Below, one piece after another: positions 25,010 through 36,147 of a stretch of 64,000 nt of DNA. The stretch is from Sipunculus nudus. Its lineage: Eukaryota > Annelida > Sipuncula > Golfingiida > Sipunculidae. The translations under genes were made by a program, and so were the position numbers. Under the pieces are notes generated by a model. That model ran no database searches. It had not been told where the DNA came from and worked only from the letters and a program-made list of their open reading frames with translations. Where the stretch lies: positions 46,739,797 to 46,803,796 of the forward strand of contig CM049321.1 in NCBI GenBank assembly GCA_026874595.1, read 5' to 3'. Numbering within the stretch: the first letter of the stretch is position 1; the number at the start of each line of letters is the position of its first letter.

Positions 25010-25516
25010 TTAGTCTACCCGTCGACACCGATGATATATAGAACGAAAGCAGTTCATGAATTCCTTGCGGAATTCTTCAAGAAATATCAATCGCACAAGA
25101 AAAGTGAATATCCCGCTAACGCAGCGCAAATAAAGCAATAAATTGTATACCAATGGATCTTTAGATAAACTTGAAAAAGAGAAAATCAGGTACGCGTCAA
25201 GAACGGTTAGGGGTAGTTCTGAAAGCAAGAATATAACAACAGTGAAAACAATGCTCAAAGTGATACGTAAACTGGGCAAAGGTGGTAGATTTTGTGACAA
25301 AGTTCTTCTCTTTTTGTTTTTAATGATGAGAGCAATTATCATCCAGGCAGATAAAATGATCACAATCAGGACTTGAACTCCAATAAATACCACGTGATAG
25401 ATGACCCTTGTAATCCAGGAGAACATGTCACCGCCATAAGCATGAATCTTTATGACCCTTGGTATTCCCGTGACAACGGACACGATGGCACTAACCAAGC
25501 AGGATATGCCCAAACC
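25010..25516 (-). CDS. Receptor copy B exon 4 (helices 4-7)
   Basis: The acceptor is TATTTTTCAG before GGTTTGGGC. The exon is open for 168 codons to a stop at 25010. Helix 4 (GISCLVSAIVSVVTGI), helix 5 (WITRVIYHVVFIGVQVLIVI), a basic third loop (KNKKRRT), helix 6 (SIVFTVVIFLLSELPLTVL), helix 7 and a short tail ending HRCRRVD are visible. No cysteine is present in the second extracellular loop to pair with helix 3, which is unusual for the class. Confidence 0.85.
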   Translation of the reverse strand, partial: GLGISCLVSAIVSVVTGIPRVIKIHAYGGDMFSWITRVIYHVVFIGVQVLIVIILSAWMIIALIIKNKKRRTLSQNLPPLPSLRITLSIVFTVVIFLLSELPLTVLDAYLIFSFSSLSKDPLVYNLLLYLRCVSGIFTFLVRLIFLEEFRKEFMNCFRSIYHRCRRVD

Positions 25517-26058
25517 CTGAAAAATATTTTTCATATGAAATGATTTATTCGGTCAATTTTTGTTCGTACTTTGTCATATGAACCGTTTAGTATTTTGTTG
25601 ATATACTCTGTCATAAACACACAGGTATGCATACAACTTTAAAAGTCTCTTACCACATATAAAATAAAATGCTCTTATTTACAGTATTATCTTAAAATAT
25701 AATGTTAAAGGCCAGACACTCACACCCCTGGTTTGCCTGACAGAGTCTACCCTGTATACTCCCTTAAGACATCTGGTAATAAGCCACACCTCATTATCTA
25801 ATCAAGTGATCACCCTGCTCTGGCCTGCTGGTTCACTGGTGTCCAGCCCTCTCCTGCCTAAACTCTGGACCTGGACAGCAAGAAATCCGTGCATGCATAG
25901 CTAAGCAAGTTTCCAATGCTTACAGTGCTTACACAGTTTGTGCTTGGATCTTGGGCATTTTTATGAGTTATTTCAGACTTGCAAGTAATATTCTCTTTCT
26001 GTCTGTCTATCTGTCTGTCAGAAAGCTTTCACTAACAGTGGAATGCAGAAAGTTTACC

Positions 26059-26100
<42 letters not shown>

Positions 26101-26200
26101 TCGTCTCTCAGACACACACAGACACACACACAAGCTCTCTATAAAACCAACTGAATTTTACATATTTTTAGCAGCCATGTCATCCCGTGTGGGAAAAAAT

Positions 26201-26232
<32 letters not shown>

Positions 26233-29200
26233 TATATCTTACACAAACAGACACACTTTCTCCCTCTGACACAAACTCTCTCTCTCTCACTCTGACATGC
26301 ACACACACTTTCTCCTTATCTCTTTCACACAAACACACTCTCTCTCTGGCACACACACACACAAAAGGAGGAAACACTAATGAAGACCAACTGAATATTG
26401 AACTATTTGTTTTTTTAAGGTGTGTATACATCTGGACAAATTTATTTTTTGCTGATTCATCATTTACTTTTTTGTGTATCCTACCATTTATGACAAACAT
26501 ACCTCGGATCAGCCCAGCCTCCCGTGCTTTCGATTAGCAGTGGATACAAAGTGAAAACTCACAAAGACGAGGAAATTTTGTGACATGGATGATAGTGATC
26601 AAACAATTTGTAAGTATGGTAAATTTTGAATGTTATCAAAAATATCTCCTTGTCATTGAGCTCCTGGTCCACTACTTGGAAATTCGAATATATATAAACA
26701 TTAAATATCCTTCAGCAATATAATTTTGCAATATTTCAGTAACTTTTTCGGTACTTTTGAGTTATTTTCTTCTTAATGGCACTTATTTTTGTCTGTAAAA
26801 CAATGAAATCCTTTTCCTAAAGCAATACCCAGGCACTCTGATTATAGTGATCCTTCTTACAAGTGACCTCTGCATAACTAATTAAAATATGCAATAATGT
26901 AAAGGAAAATTCTTGAAACGATACTCTATAGATTACTCAGGAGTTCTGGAGATCTCATATGGTCTAAAGTAGGTTAACGAGGTCAAAATGTAGACTCGAT
27001 CTGTAACGTGTCATTATCAAGCAACACACCAAAAATCAGGCCAGTATCTGCAGGCATTGTGAAAAAAAGTCCAAACATGTGCATTTTTCATTAAAATTTC
27101 TATTTTTCATGAAATTTTCTATGTTCAGGATCGGTCATATTGTCAAAAATAGGTTAACTGGAAAAACTCGAAATCCATCTGTCAGTGGTCATTATGCGCC
27201 CATAGACATTATGCGCCCATGCACATTAGGCCAGTATATGTAAGCATTGCATTGCGAAACTAGAATATTAGCAAAAGCTGATAATCATTTATAAATTTAA
27301 ATTGGAGAAGTATGTACATGTTTTATAACAATCCACCAAATGCTTCCTGAGAAATAAACTCCTAAGTTTTTTTATATTCTAAGCTCTTCAGACCTTAAAA
27401 AGTAGGTCAGATCACCCATCTTTGAACTTGGCCAAGATTTTGTAAAATGCAATAACACTGAAGATATGAAGTTCCTGTGTTGAATACATTTGGAGATATC
27501 CTGCACAAAAGGCCAACATTGAAAAATCAGATAAAAATTCATTAAAACATCAGAAATTGTAGGTGGTGCCACCAAAACGGTGCAGCACGTACAGACCATC
27601 ATTTCCAATGATCATAGTAAGTTATGTGAAACACACAATGATTTCTGCGATATAAGCTTCTGAGTGTTTTTGTATTTTCAGCTCTAAAACAAAAAAAATA
27701 GGTCAAGATCAACCATCTTTGAATTTGACCAAGATTTTTTTATATACATCTTCAATGATGTATTAAAATTCCAACGGTGAATCCTTTTAGAGATATTCCA
27801 CTCACAAGGCCAAAATTGAAAAATCCGAAAAAACATTGATTAAAAAATCAGAAATTGCAGGTGGCACCATCAATATTGACAGACGGACGAATAGATAGAC
27901 AGACAGAGAATATTACTTGCAAGTCTGAACCAACTCTAGAAATGCCCAAGATCCAAGCACAAACTGTGTAAGCATTGTAAGCATTGGAAACTGGCTTAGC
28001 TATGCATGCACTGATTTCTTGCTGTCCAGGTCCAGAGTTCAGGCAGGAGGGGACTGGACACCAGTGACACAGCAGGCTAGTGCAAGGTGATCACTTGATT
28101 AGATAATAATGAGGTGTGGCTAATTACCAGATGTCTTCAGGGAGTATACAGGTTAGATTCTGCCAGGCAAACCAGGGGTGTGAGTGTTTGGCCTTTAAGA
28201 CTAGTTTGAAGTAGGCATTCCAGATGTAAGAGTTATATATCAGCATATATATCACGATATTCCTCCGGATTAAACTGGTATTCAAACATTTGCGACATGT
28301 AAATAAAGATCCAAGAAATATTTACATGATCCATGTACAGAGGTCCTGCCTATGAAAGGTTTCTTTTTGTTATTTGTATAACAATAAAATCTTTGGTGAC
28401 CACATTGGTCATTGAAGTGAGTGCATCTGAGCTGATTGCACTTGTGATGTGCGTTGCCTTGAAAAAGTAACGATTTTTCTCTTTTTATTCCTATAAAGCT
28501 CTACCTTTCGAAGACGAAATGTTTTATGAATAATACATAATAGGATTCATAAAAAGAAACACATGCACACTCCTAAAAGGAAGTGTCTGCTTTAACCTTA
28601 TTTCGATTTCACAATATTCGGCATTTGGTATGTTATTGTAGTAATATTTTTAAGTATGGAGACTGGAATTAACAAGTAATTTGTTAAACGGGGAGTATAT
28701 GGCAGCTTACCGTTAAGGTTCATTTCCAGCTGCACCATCGTTCAGCCTTGAATGGAAGGACGATAGCCACAAATCGGGTGAAAGTCATCTGGACGTGCGC
28801 TGACCCCATCAGAACCATCCCGAAAAAGTTGATAAAATCACTCGTGATACAGAAGTACAATGGTGGACCACATGTCTTCGCTTTTATTAAAATAATCAAA
28901 TGGGTCAAGCACAAAGTGTCAGAGGCAGATATTATGACTAAAAGAAGAATAATCTTCTTTCTTTTTAACATTTCACGCATGTTTCCAATGATGCACAAGA
29001 GCTCCATGCCAAGACTTATACCTGGAACGAAATTAATATTACATAGAAAAACATGTCTTTGAATATTTATTTATTTTAGTAATAACCTGTATGCAGAAAT
29101 ATATTTTACACTGGAATTATGATCTTATATTATTTGCTAATGGTACGCTCTTGATAATGAAAATCAATGCGTGAAGTCTATTTTGAATCTATACTCTTCT

Positions 29201-30711
29201 GTTCTGTGAAGGCATTCGAAGGATATACTAAAAAAAGATGTGAAATACAAAACAAGTGCACGTTTGGTTACAGAATGTGTAGTTATTATTGTTTGATAGT
29301 ACAATAAATTAGGTAAATATATTACCTGCAGTGATGACAGGCCAAACGCCTGTTGTGTCCTTCATTTCTTCAAGTTGATGTATACGAGACGCAATGAGAG
29401 TTTGATCTTCACAGTCATTTGTGTGTTTAGCTAGATTGAGGTCCCAGTCGTCCGTAATTCTTGTTATGCCACATATATCCCTGAAGAATTCTCTCAATTC
29501 ATCTTTTCCAGCTCCTTCAATTTTTGTCATGTTATCGACCAGGCAGATCTCAAGGTCCACCATATTATCATGCTGATGAAGAATTGCACATATCACCCCG
29601 GATGCCTGGGCCGCTCCAATATGGCAGCTTTCATTGTTCAATACCAGTATGGCAGCATCAAGATTTGGGTCTCCCACATCAACCTGCCGTTCCTTCAAAC
29701 ACGACTTAACCTGAGACATTCTTTTAAAGAACAGGATGCATGGGAGAGCGTTTTGCACATTCGTCATTGATGATACAACGGCACTATGATTTATAGCCAC
29801 ACAATGCATACTGTTTGTACCAAAAAACATAAACTCTTTAAATTTTGAAATAGGGACGATAGGCAGTCTGTCATCTGGCATCACAGTAACCGCTATGATA
29901 TCAGTTCTCGTGTCATTTAAACCCTTATTTTTTTTGTTTGATACGGTAGCTGCAATTTTCTGCAATGACGTTCCTTGATGTCCACTTAATTTTTTCTCTG
30001 GATCTTCACTGTGATTTGCCTGTAACATATTTAGATTTATTTATTGATTTTCATGTTTATTATTTGCATCGGTCATAGAAAGGTAGCTTGCTCCTATGAA
30101 ATGAGACTTTGCAGCTAATCAAAAATGCCTTAACTGGAAAATTCCCCCTAAATATCTCTTTTTTAGTCTCTATTTCAATACCTTCATTGCCCTTGCGCTT
30201 TTAGTCAATCAGATAAACAAGTTAAGTTGTAAGTATGGCGGTTGTATTTTCTTATTATTTTTTTATTAACTGTAATTTTTCGTGAAAGTTCAATGCCTCA
30301 AAAATTGATTAGTTCTACACATAAATACAAACAAAATGTGCATTATTATAATCTGATAATTTTCATAACAATCTTTTATTCTTATATTTTAGTGTGATTT
30401 CATACAGTGTAAATTATTTATAATCGATATGTCTATTGATGTATGTTTTTAATACAAAAAAGAAAAAGGAACATTGATTTAACTTACGAATTACGAATGC
30501 ATGTTAGACTGTTATATAGCTCATCTATAGGAAGCCCATGATAAAATCAAAGTAAAAGGCATTTTATATAAATAAACCGGTAAAATCGACAACAAATTCA
30601 TGTACAAACCTTGTTGGCTTCGGAACCTGTAGAATCCCATGTCGGATCAGTGGCTTTAGTGAAGAAGCAGCTGTTGATGATCACTACACCGTAACCAAGC
30701 AGGAGACGCAT
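25010..30711 (-). CDS. Receptor copy B: ectodomain plus divergent rhodopsin-like seven-helix receptor
   Basis: Four exons with consensus splice sites join in frame: 30711-30610, 30019-29326, 29021-28711 and 25516-25010, 1614 nt in all (phases 0, 1, 0). The product would have a signal peptide, a 231-residue ectodomain with eight cysteines, and seven hydrophobic helices. Receptor hallmarks are the GN of helix 1 (CIIGNMR), SDT in helix 2, TRF in place of DRY, and a cysteine exactly 25 residues before that Arg, the position of the conserved helix-3 disulphide cysteine. CWxP of helix 6 and NPxxY of helix 7 are not conserved (SELP; TFLVR before FLEEFRKEF). A TGA at 28722-28720 (codon 366) lies three codons before the end of exon 3, so copy B may be a recent pseudogene or carry a read error. 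The ligand is unknown. Confidence 0.72.
25709..28194. mobile_element. TTAA-target DNA transposon with ~310-bp inverted repeats, 2486 bp
   Basis: The ends are long inverted copies (25709 to about 26020 and about 27885 to 28194), beginning AGGCCARACACTCACACC. Both flanks are TTAA (25705-25708 and 28195-28198). Copy A has a single TTAA at the empty site near 8983 in intron 3. Inside are TA, CA and CT microsatellites, two related direct repeats (about 27390-27580 and 27690-27900) and a GACAGACGGACG-like tract. There is no transposase frame. TTAA plus an RGG tip fits Kolobok or another TTAA superfamily. It is not related by sequence to the 903-bp element in copy A. Confidence 0.9.
26058..26370. 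repeat. TA, CA and CT microsatellite cluster inside the transposon
   Basis: (TA)n at about 26058-26098 and 26201-26237, with CACA/CTCT-rich tracts to about 26370. The open frames on both strands here are low-complexity artefacts. Confidence 0.85.
28711..29021 (-). CDS. Receptor copy B exon 3 (helices 1-3), with a late stop
   Basis: The acceptor is CGTTCCAG before GTATAAGT and the donor is TTAACG before GTAAGC. The exon enters in phase 1 and would leave in phase 0. The peptide runs GISLGMELLCIIGNMRE, IILLLVIISASDTLCLTHL, CGPPLYFCITSDFINFFGMV and FTRFVAIVLPFKAERWCSWK, then TGA. Copy A has AGA (Arg) at this codon, so a single A-to-T change explains the stop. Confidence 0.85.
29326..30019 (-). 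CDS. Receptor copy B exon 2: cysteine-containing ectodomain
   Basis: The acceptor is ATGTTACAG before GCAAATCAC and the donor is CTGCAG before GTAATA. The exon has 694 open nucleotides. Eight cysteines (an even number, as for disulphides) lie in contexts such as NALPCILFFKRM, NNESCH, SGVICAIL, LEICLVD, RDICGITRITDDW and NDCEDQ. No known domain is recognised. The end (VWPVITA) runs into helix 1 in the next exon. Confidence 0.8.
30610..30711 (-). CDS. Receptor copy B exon 1: signal peptide
   Basis: The exon is 34 codons from ATG at 30711. MRLLLGYGVVIINSCFFTKA is a good secretion signal, followed by ATDPTWDSTGSEANK and the donor AACAAG before GTTTGTAC. The start is supported by identical exon length in copy A. 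Confidence 0.8.
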
Positions 30712-30804
30712 TGTGGCTTGTATGGATAATTATAGATCTTCAACCACAGTGCAGGAGTGAATATGATACCTAAAGAGAATATAAGAAGTCTATACGCTCA
30801 GTTC

Positions 30805-30870
30805 CTTGGGGTAGGACGTGGTCTAGTGGTTAAGGTGTTGGAACCCGCCAGTTCCACAATGGTATAATGA
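30805..30870 (+). repeat. tRNA-like SINE remnant (unit 3)
   Basis: GTGGTCTAGTGGTTAAGG is A-box-like and better preserved than its unit 1 counterpart. The remainder is truncated. Confidence 0.55.
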
Positions 30871-31756
30871 TGAAATCTTATTATAGATCCTCACAGATTC
30901 GCTCTTATGTCTTAATTACAGGTTATGGCTTCTGGATTATTCCTTACCCCGTGCATATAAAACCTGAAATCCAGAAGGCTTAATAATAAAGATATCATTC
31001 TTAATATATGGATACCTTCATCGTCGTTGAATATACAGTGACACTCAACATGTGGATGAATTCTGTTATCAGAAATATTTCATTGGACCTTGGTAAAATC
31101 AAACTGGTAGATTAAGCGGTGCAGCATTCCTTTTGTAATGTGAAAATTTTTGTCTCAATATATTTCCACAAGAGGTCAGAAGATGGACATTAACTAAAAT
31201 GTTCCATATTTGCCTTAAGTACATACATTTATGCGAATATGTATGTATGATCTCACGCAAGTAGATGATTTTTTTTTCTTAAAACAAAGGATTCCAGGCA
31301 ACATCATTCCAACACATGGATTTACTACATCCATTTTGCATGTTGAACACATTGTTTTGGTTATGTGTTTGAATAAACATAGTCCATGTATGTGTGTTTA
31401 TAACAACTACGTTGTTTGACCGAACTGGTGCACGCGTCAAAACTTCCAAAAAAGGAGAAGATACATGAAACGAAAATCGGGAGAAAGTTTAAAGTTAAAA
31501 ATAATTTATTTGAACGGCCACCTGGAGGCGTGTGCGTTATATTTTTTGGCAACTGATTCCTCCGGGTAAAATTTAATTACCATTATATAAAGGAGTATGC
31601 ATTTTTAAGAATAATATTTTGGCATACACCATATTCTTATAAAGAAACACACTATAGTGTGTGGATAACATACTTTTTCATGTGAATATGTCCCTTACTT
31701 ACTTAGTGTCCTTCCTTTGTACTTCTGTTTTGTCGTTTTATTGCTAAGATAGGATC

Positions 31757-31767
31757 ATATATATATA

Positions 31768-31812
<45 letters not shown>
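31757..31812. repeat. TA microsatellite
   Basis: A (TA)n run, the counterpart of 13442-13506. Confidence 0.9.
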
Positions 31813-31814
<2 letters not shown>

Positions 31815-34800
31815 TGCATGAACACGAGCACAGATATCATTTAAGGAATAATAAACTGATAAATGTAAATTCATATTCACTTCAATCCCATTAAAAAAGA
31901 TCTTATTCTATTTGATTATAACAACCGTTAGATATAGTACTGTTTTTGATGCCAGAAGGGAACTAGAAGGAATCCGTTAAGCTAAAAAATGAAAATGACA
32001 TTAGTGTAGTCTAAGCAATTTTGTTTTATTTTAAAAAAAACATGCAAACAACCATACATATAGAACCACACATTAAACAACAACATATAATAAGATGTGA
32101 ACTTAACAGACACAGATAATAGAAAAGCATTAACAACTATAAATCTTCATCCAAAAAACGAATGCCTCCGCCATATTTTTGCATTCACTTGTATGGTCAG
32201 CCATTCCAGGTTTATTCATGCATAGCTGAATGTGCATTTGGGAATATTTTTGACGCTCCTTAAACCCGATCAAGCGCAGGATACACCAGAAACACTAATT
32301 GTTTCTATATTGTCCCAGAAGATTTCGTTCATTACTGCGTGAGATATGTTGTGAAAAATCACTTAAACACAAAAATTTGGAAGAACTTAGAAGCACCTGG
32401 TGGAGCCAAAATTTACTACTACATGGATATTTAGTGACAACATTCAAACTTAAAGTAGTAGGAGTATTGTTAAAATGACCATTTGCAGTGCCGATTGAAG
32501 GACTTGCTGAAATATCATGTTAAAAAAGTTGATTTTTCTATTATGTTTAGGAATACAAGTTTATATTTATTATGATATCTGCCATGTTTTCATTTTCTAG
32601 TCGCTTCCCTTCGGATGTTCTGAAGTGGAAATATTCTTGCATCGGGCGCGATCAGTAACACAAAGCAAAACTTTCGCACAAGCCTTTATTGTTCAACCGG
32701 GTTTTCTTCTATAATGTTTCTATAATGGCCTTGTCACGCAATCTTTTTATTATAAACAGAAAAAAAGTGGATTTGCTAACTCACACACAAAACATACAAA
32801 CGTATAAAACAAATGAATCTGAGATTGTAAGTGCATGTGGCGGGATGCTTTGGTGGTAATCTTTTCTATTCGGCCGTGTACCTTTAAATGTTTTAATTAA
32901 CGTTCATAAGTTTCTTAAGTCCACTGCATATCTTGATGCGAAGGACGTTTCTTTTTTGCCTATATCAATTCGTTATTAAAAAGAAAAAAAATTAATTGAG
33001 AAATTTTAGAACATTATCGATGAGAAGGTCAAAGGAATGAATGGCAATTCTCGCTAGCAACTAGGTGAAGACTTCAAGTTATATCCGGATACGCAAACAG
33101 GTTCTGATGCTGATGTGTAAGTAACCGACTTTGACTCATTATGATGACGTTCAATCGAAAAATCGATTTTTTTCATCGATTAGCTGTATTATGAGGGAGT
33201 GGTATGTTTGTGAATTTCCTATTTTTTTGAACATGTGAGAGATTCTAAAAAAATAATATAAATGGATAAAACTCAATATTTATTTTAAAGATCAAATTCC
33301 ATATGATTCTTAATATAAATCATTATATACAGTTATATGTTTTAACAACTGCCCTCGTTTGAATAAAAGTTGAAGAACCTTTATAAACAAGATAATCTTG
33401 TTCAGGATTATACTATTGAGGAGAGAAAAACAAATTCTACTGACATAGAATAACTCAATAATATAAATGTTAGATGTGCTTCAAAGTATAATTTTCAGCA
33501 ATAATACGAGCGTTATACCAGTACTTGACTTTATATGAATCCACAATTAAAGAAAATAAAGTTTAACGTTCAGTCACATAATATGAGAGATTTCCGACTG
33601 ACACATTGATAAAAGTAAGGTTAGTTTTTCTCATGTAAAACTTTTAACGAAACGGAATATTTGTCGAATAAAACTTTTTAAAAAATCAGGCTGCCGTAAA
33701 AGAGAATACGTGTAGTACGATTATTTCTAATGCCTTAAAAATACTTTAATAATCAAAGACTACATTTCGATTTACCTTTTAATCACCGACAAGGACACTA
33801 GGCTGAGCAGACAGAGATAGGCATTTCAGAGGTACAACTTCATCCCGCAGCTGATTTTCACTGTTTCTCCTGTCAGTGAAATACACAGTTGGTGTGTAGA
33901 AAGACCAGCTGGGCGTCGTCCCAGATCGCATTTCAATAAATTGTATTAACCATCCTAATTGACAATAAATAAGAAAAATAATATAATTAGCTATGGTTAT
34001 TGAAGTCTTTGAGTCACGTTCACAATAGACCGTAAATTTATAATATAATCAAATTGGTCGTAGCTTGATATTAATAAGCTTTTTAATTTGTGTGTTAGGT
34101 TGCAGGAATTTACGCTTTGGGTTAAGGTGATCAATGTAACATAAATTTGCCTATTTTGGAGTGACATATACCTGCGCGTTATTAATTAGACAGGACAAAA
34201 CCCAGAACATGTCGATATCGTCAAGACCAAACTTTTCTTAATTGATCCCAGGGAAGTTTTTCTGGTAGCATGGGTTTATCGTGTTTGTACCGTGCATGTT
34301 TAGTATAAAGTCAATATAAAAAAGCAGCAGAAATTGTTTAAATTAAGGACATACCTCCCGTTCCAATAAAGGGGAAAACTGTTAATGAAAGAAGAATATC
34401 CTGTAGGATATTTGGGTTTTCAATACCAAGATGAAATTCATACTTTATATTACCAATGTCTGATTTCATAACAAGATTATTATCATATTTATAAAATAGA
34501 TGTTTGTAGTATGCTATTAATTGAATAAAAAATCAGTAATAACCCGAAGTTTGTGCATAAAAAATAAGAATACATGTAACTTATAATACATTTGAATAAT
34601 ATCGATGGAAAAAACTCTAAAATAAGCTGATGTGTAACTTTTGAATCAACGCATCCGGCAGAAGGTAACGAAATTATGACGGAACCGGTGAAATACAATA
34701 TAAATAATCATATTATTGTCAAATAGTGAGCTGAGCAGACATACGTATTTCATATAATAAATTATACGCCTCAGCTGATAACCCCTTTTTGGTCCTCCAT

Positions 34801-35810
34801 TTGTAAAAAATGCAGATATGATTTCTTATTTTAAAATATCACTTTCCTAGATTTCTACTATTCGTTGTAACGATTTCAATGGTTGGCCATCTGCTTTTGT
34901 TAGAAAATTCCCATTGAAAACGGGCGATAGAGAAATTCTACACCATGGGCGTCGTCCAATCTAAACATTCAAATTATTTTCATTAATGATCCTGGTATAA
35001 ATATATAATTATCTAGTTATTTGTTACTAGTAATTGGATTCTTAATCTTCTTGCCTTTAATTCGTATGTTAGGTTTCAGGAAATAATATATTATGTTTAG
35101 CGCATAATTTTAACATTAATTTGCCTATTAATGTTGACGCGTTTCTTATTACAAACAAGCAGATTACTTCAAAGCGGACATATCAACTTAGAATACGCAT
35201 AGAGTTCGTACGCACATTTTTTTTTAGTGTCTTGAAGATTGGAGTAAGAAATGTGTACACAAAATATAGTAACCGATATTCAGATAGAAAAGAAAACTAA
35301 AAATATACTGTCATTCCTGTCGACGATTTATAATTCCAGAGTCCCCCCCCCCCTATCCCCCCCATCTAATCGTATTTATCTTATTACTCTTACATTGTTA
35401 CAAGTACAATTCTGTGTTATACAAACGTTTGTTTGTTCCTTTTTCTGGCGAGGGGCAGTATCAGATTATATTTTAAATTGATTGGTCCCCAGCAGAATAT
35501 TTTTCAACAGTGCCCCTGGAAAACCTTCTGTGTGATTCACCTCTTATTGAAGCGCCATAGGTGTTTCGCTACCTAATCGGTTTATGTGTCTTCTGGGCTG
35601 ACGTCGTGACTTTTTTTTGTAAATTCTACACCACTAGCGTAATAAATAAAATTATTCTTATCACGTGTCCAATTATTTGGGGTTACTAATTGGTACACTC
35701 GTGTACCGTTTGTATAACCCACCGAGGATCGTTTCCTCATTGAAGTATTTACTTACATTGTGAGCAAAATATTTCATGAACATAAAACACATCCCGTAAT
35801 ACGTTTTTAC

Positions 35811-35830
35811 ACACAAATACACACACACAC

Positions 35831-35888
<58 letters not shown>
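35811..35888. repeat. CA/TA microsatellite
   Basis: A short CA tract followed by (TA)n, just outside the right edge of unit 3. Confidence 0.9.
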
Positions 35889-36007
35889 GGAAAGAGAGAA
35901 AGAGAGAGATGTATGAATATAGCGATGCTGTTTAATTGTATAGGAATGGAACTAGAAAAAACAAAAATCCATTAGTAGTGAACCGACTTTTCTGTGTATT
36001 CTAGTTC

Positions 36008-36009
<2 letters not shown>

Positions 36010-36077
<68 letters not shown>

Positions 36078-36098
36078 GAGAGAGCATGAGGAGGAGAG

Positions 36099-36141
<43 letters not shown>
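36010..36141. repeat. Compound TA/GA microsatellite
   Basis: (TA)n to about 36073, then GA-rich and pure (GA)n to about 36141. The Ser/Leu and Tyr/Ile frames here are artefacts. Confidence 0.9.

Positions 36142-36147
<6 letters not shown>

Larger units (their letters stand above)
23905..35720. repeat. Segmental duplication unit 3 (carries receptor copy B)
   Basis: It matches unit 1 for 23985-32990 and unit 2 for 23905-24910 and 33385-35720, so units 1 and 2 together cover it end to end. This suggests the ancestral unit was about 11-12 kb and that unit 3 is the most complete. A 2.5-kb transposon at 25709-28194 is specific to it. Confidence 0.85.
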
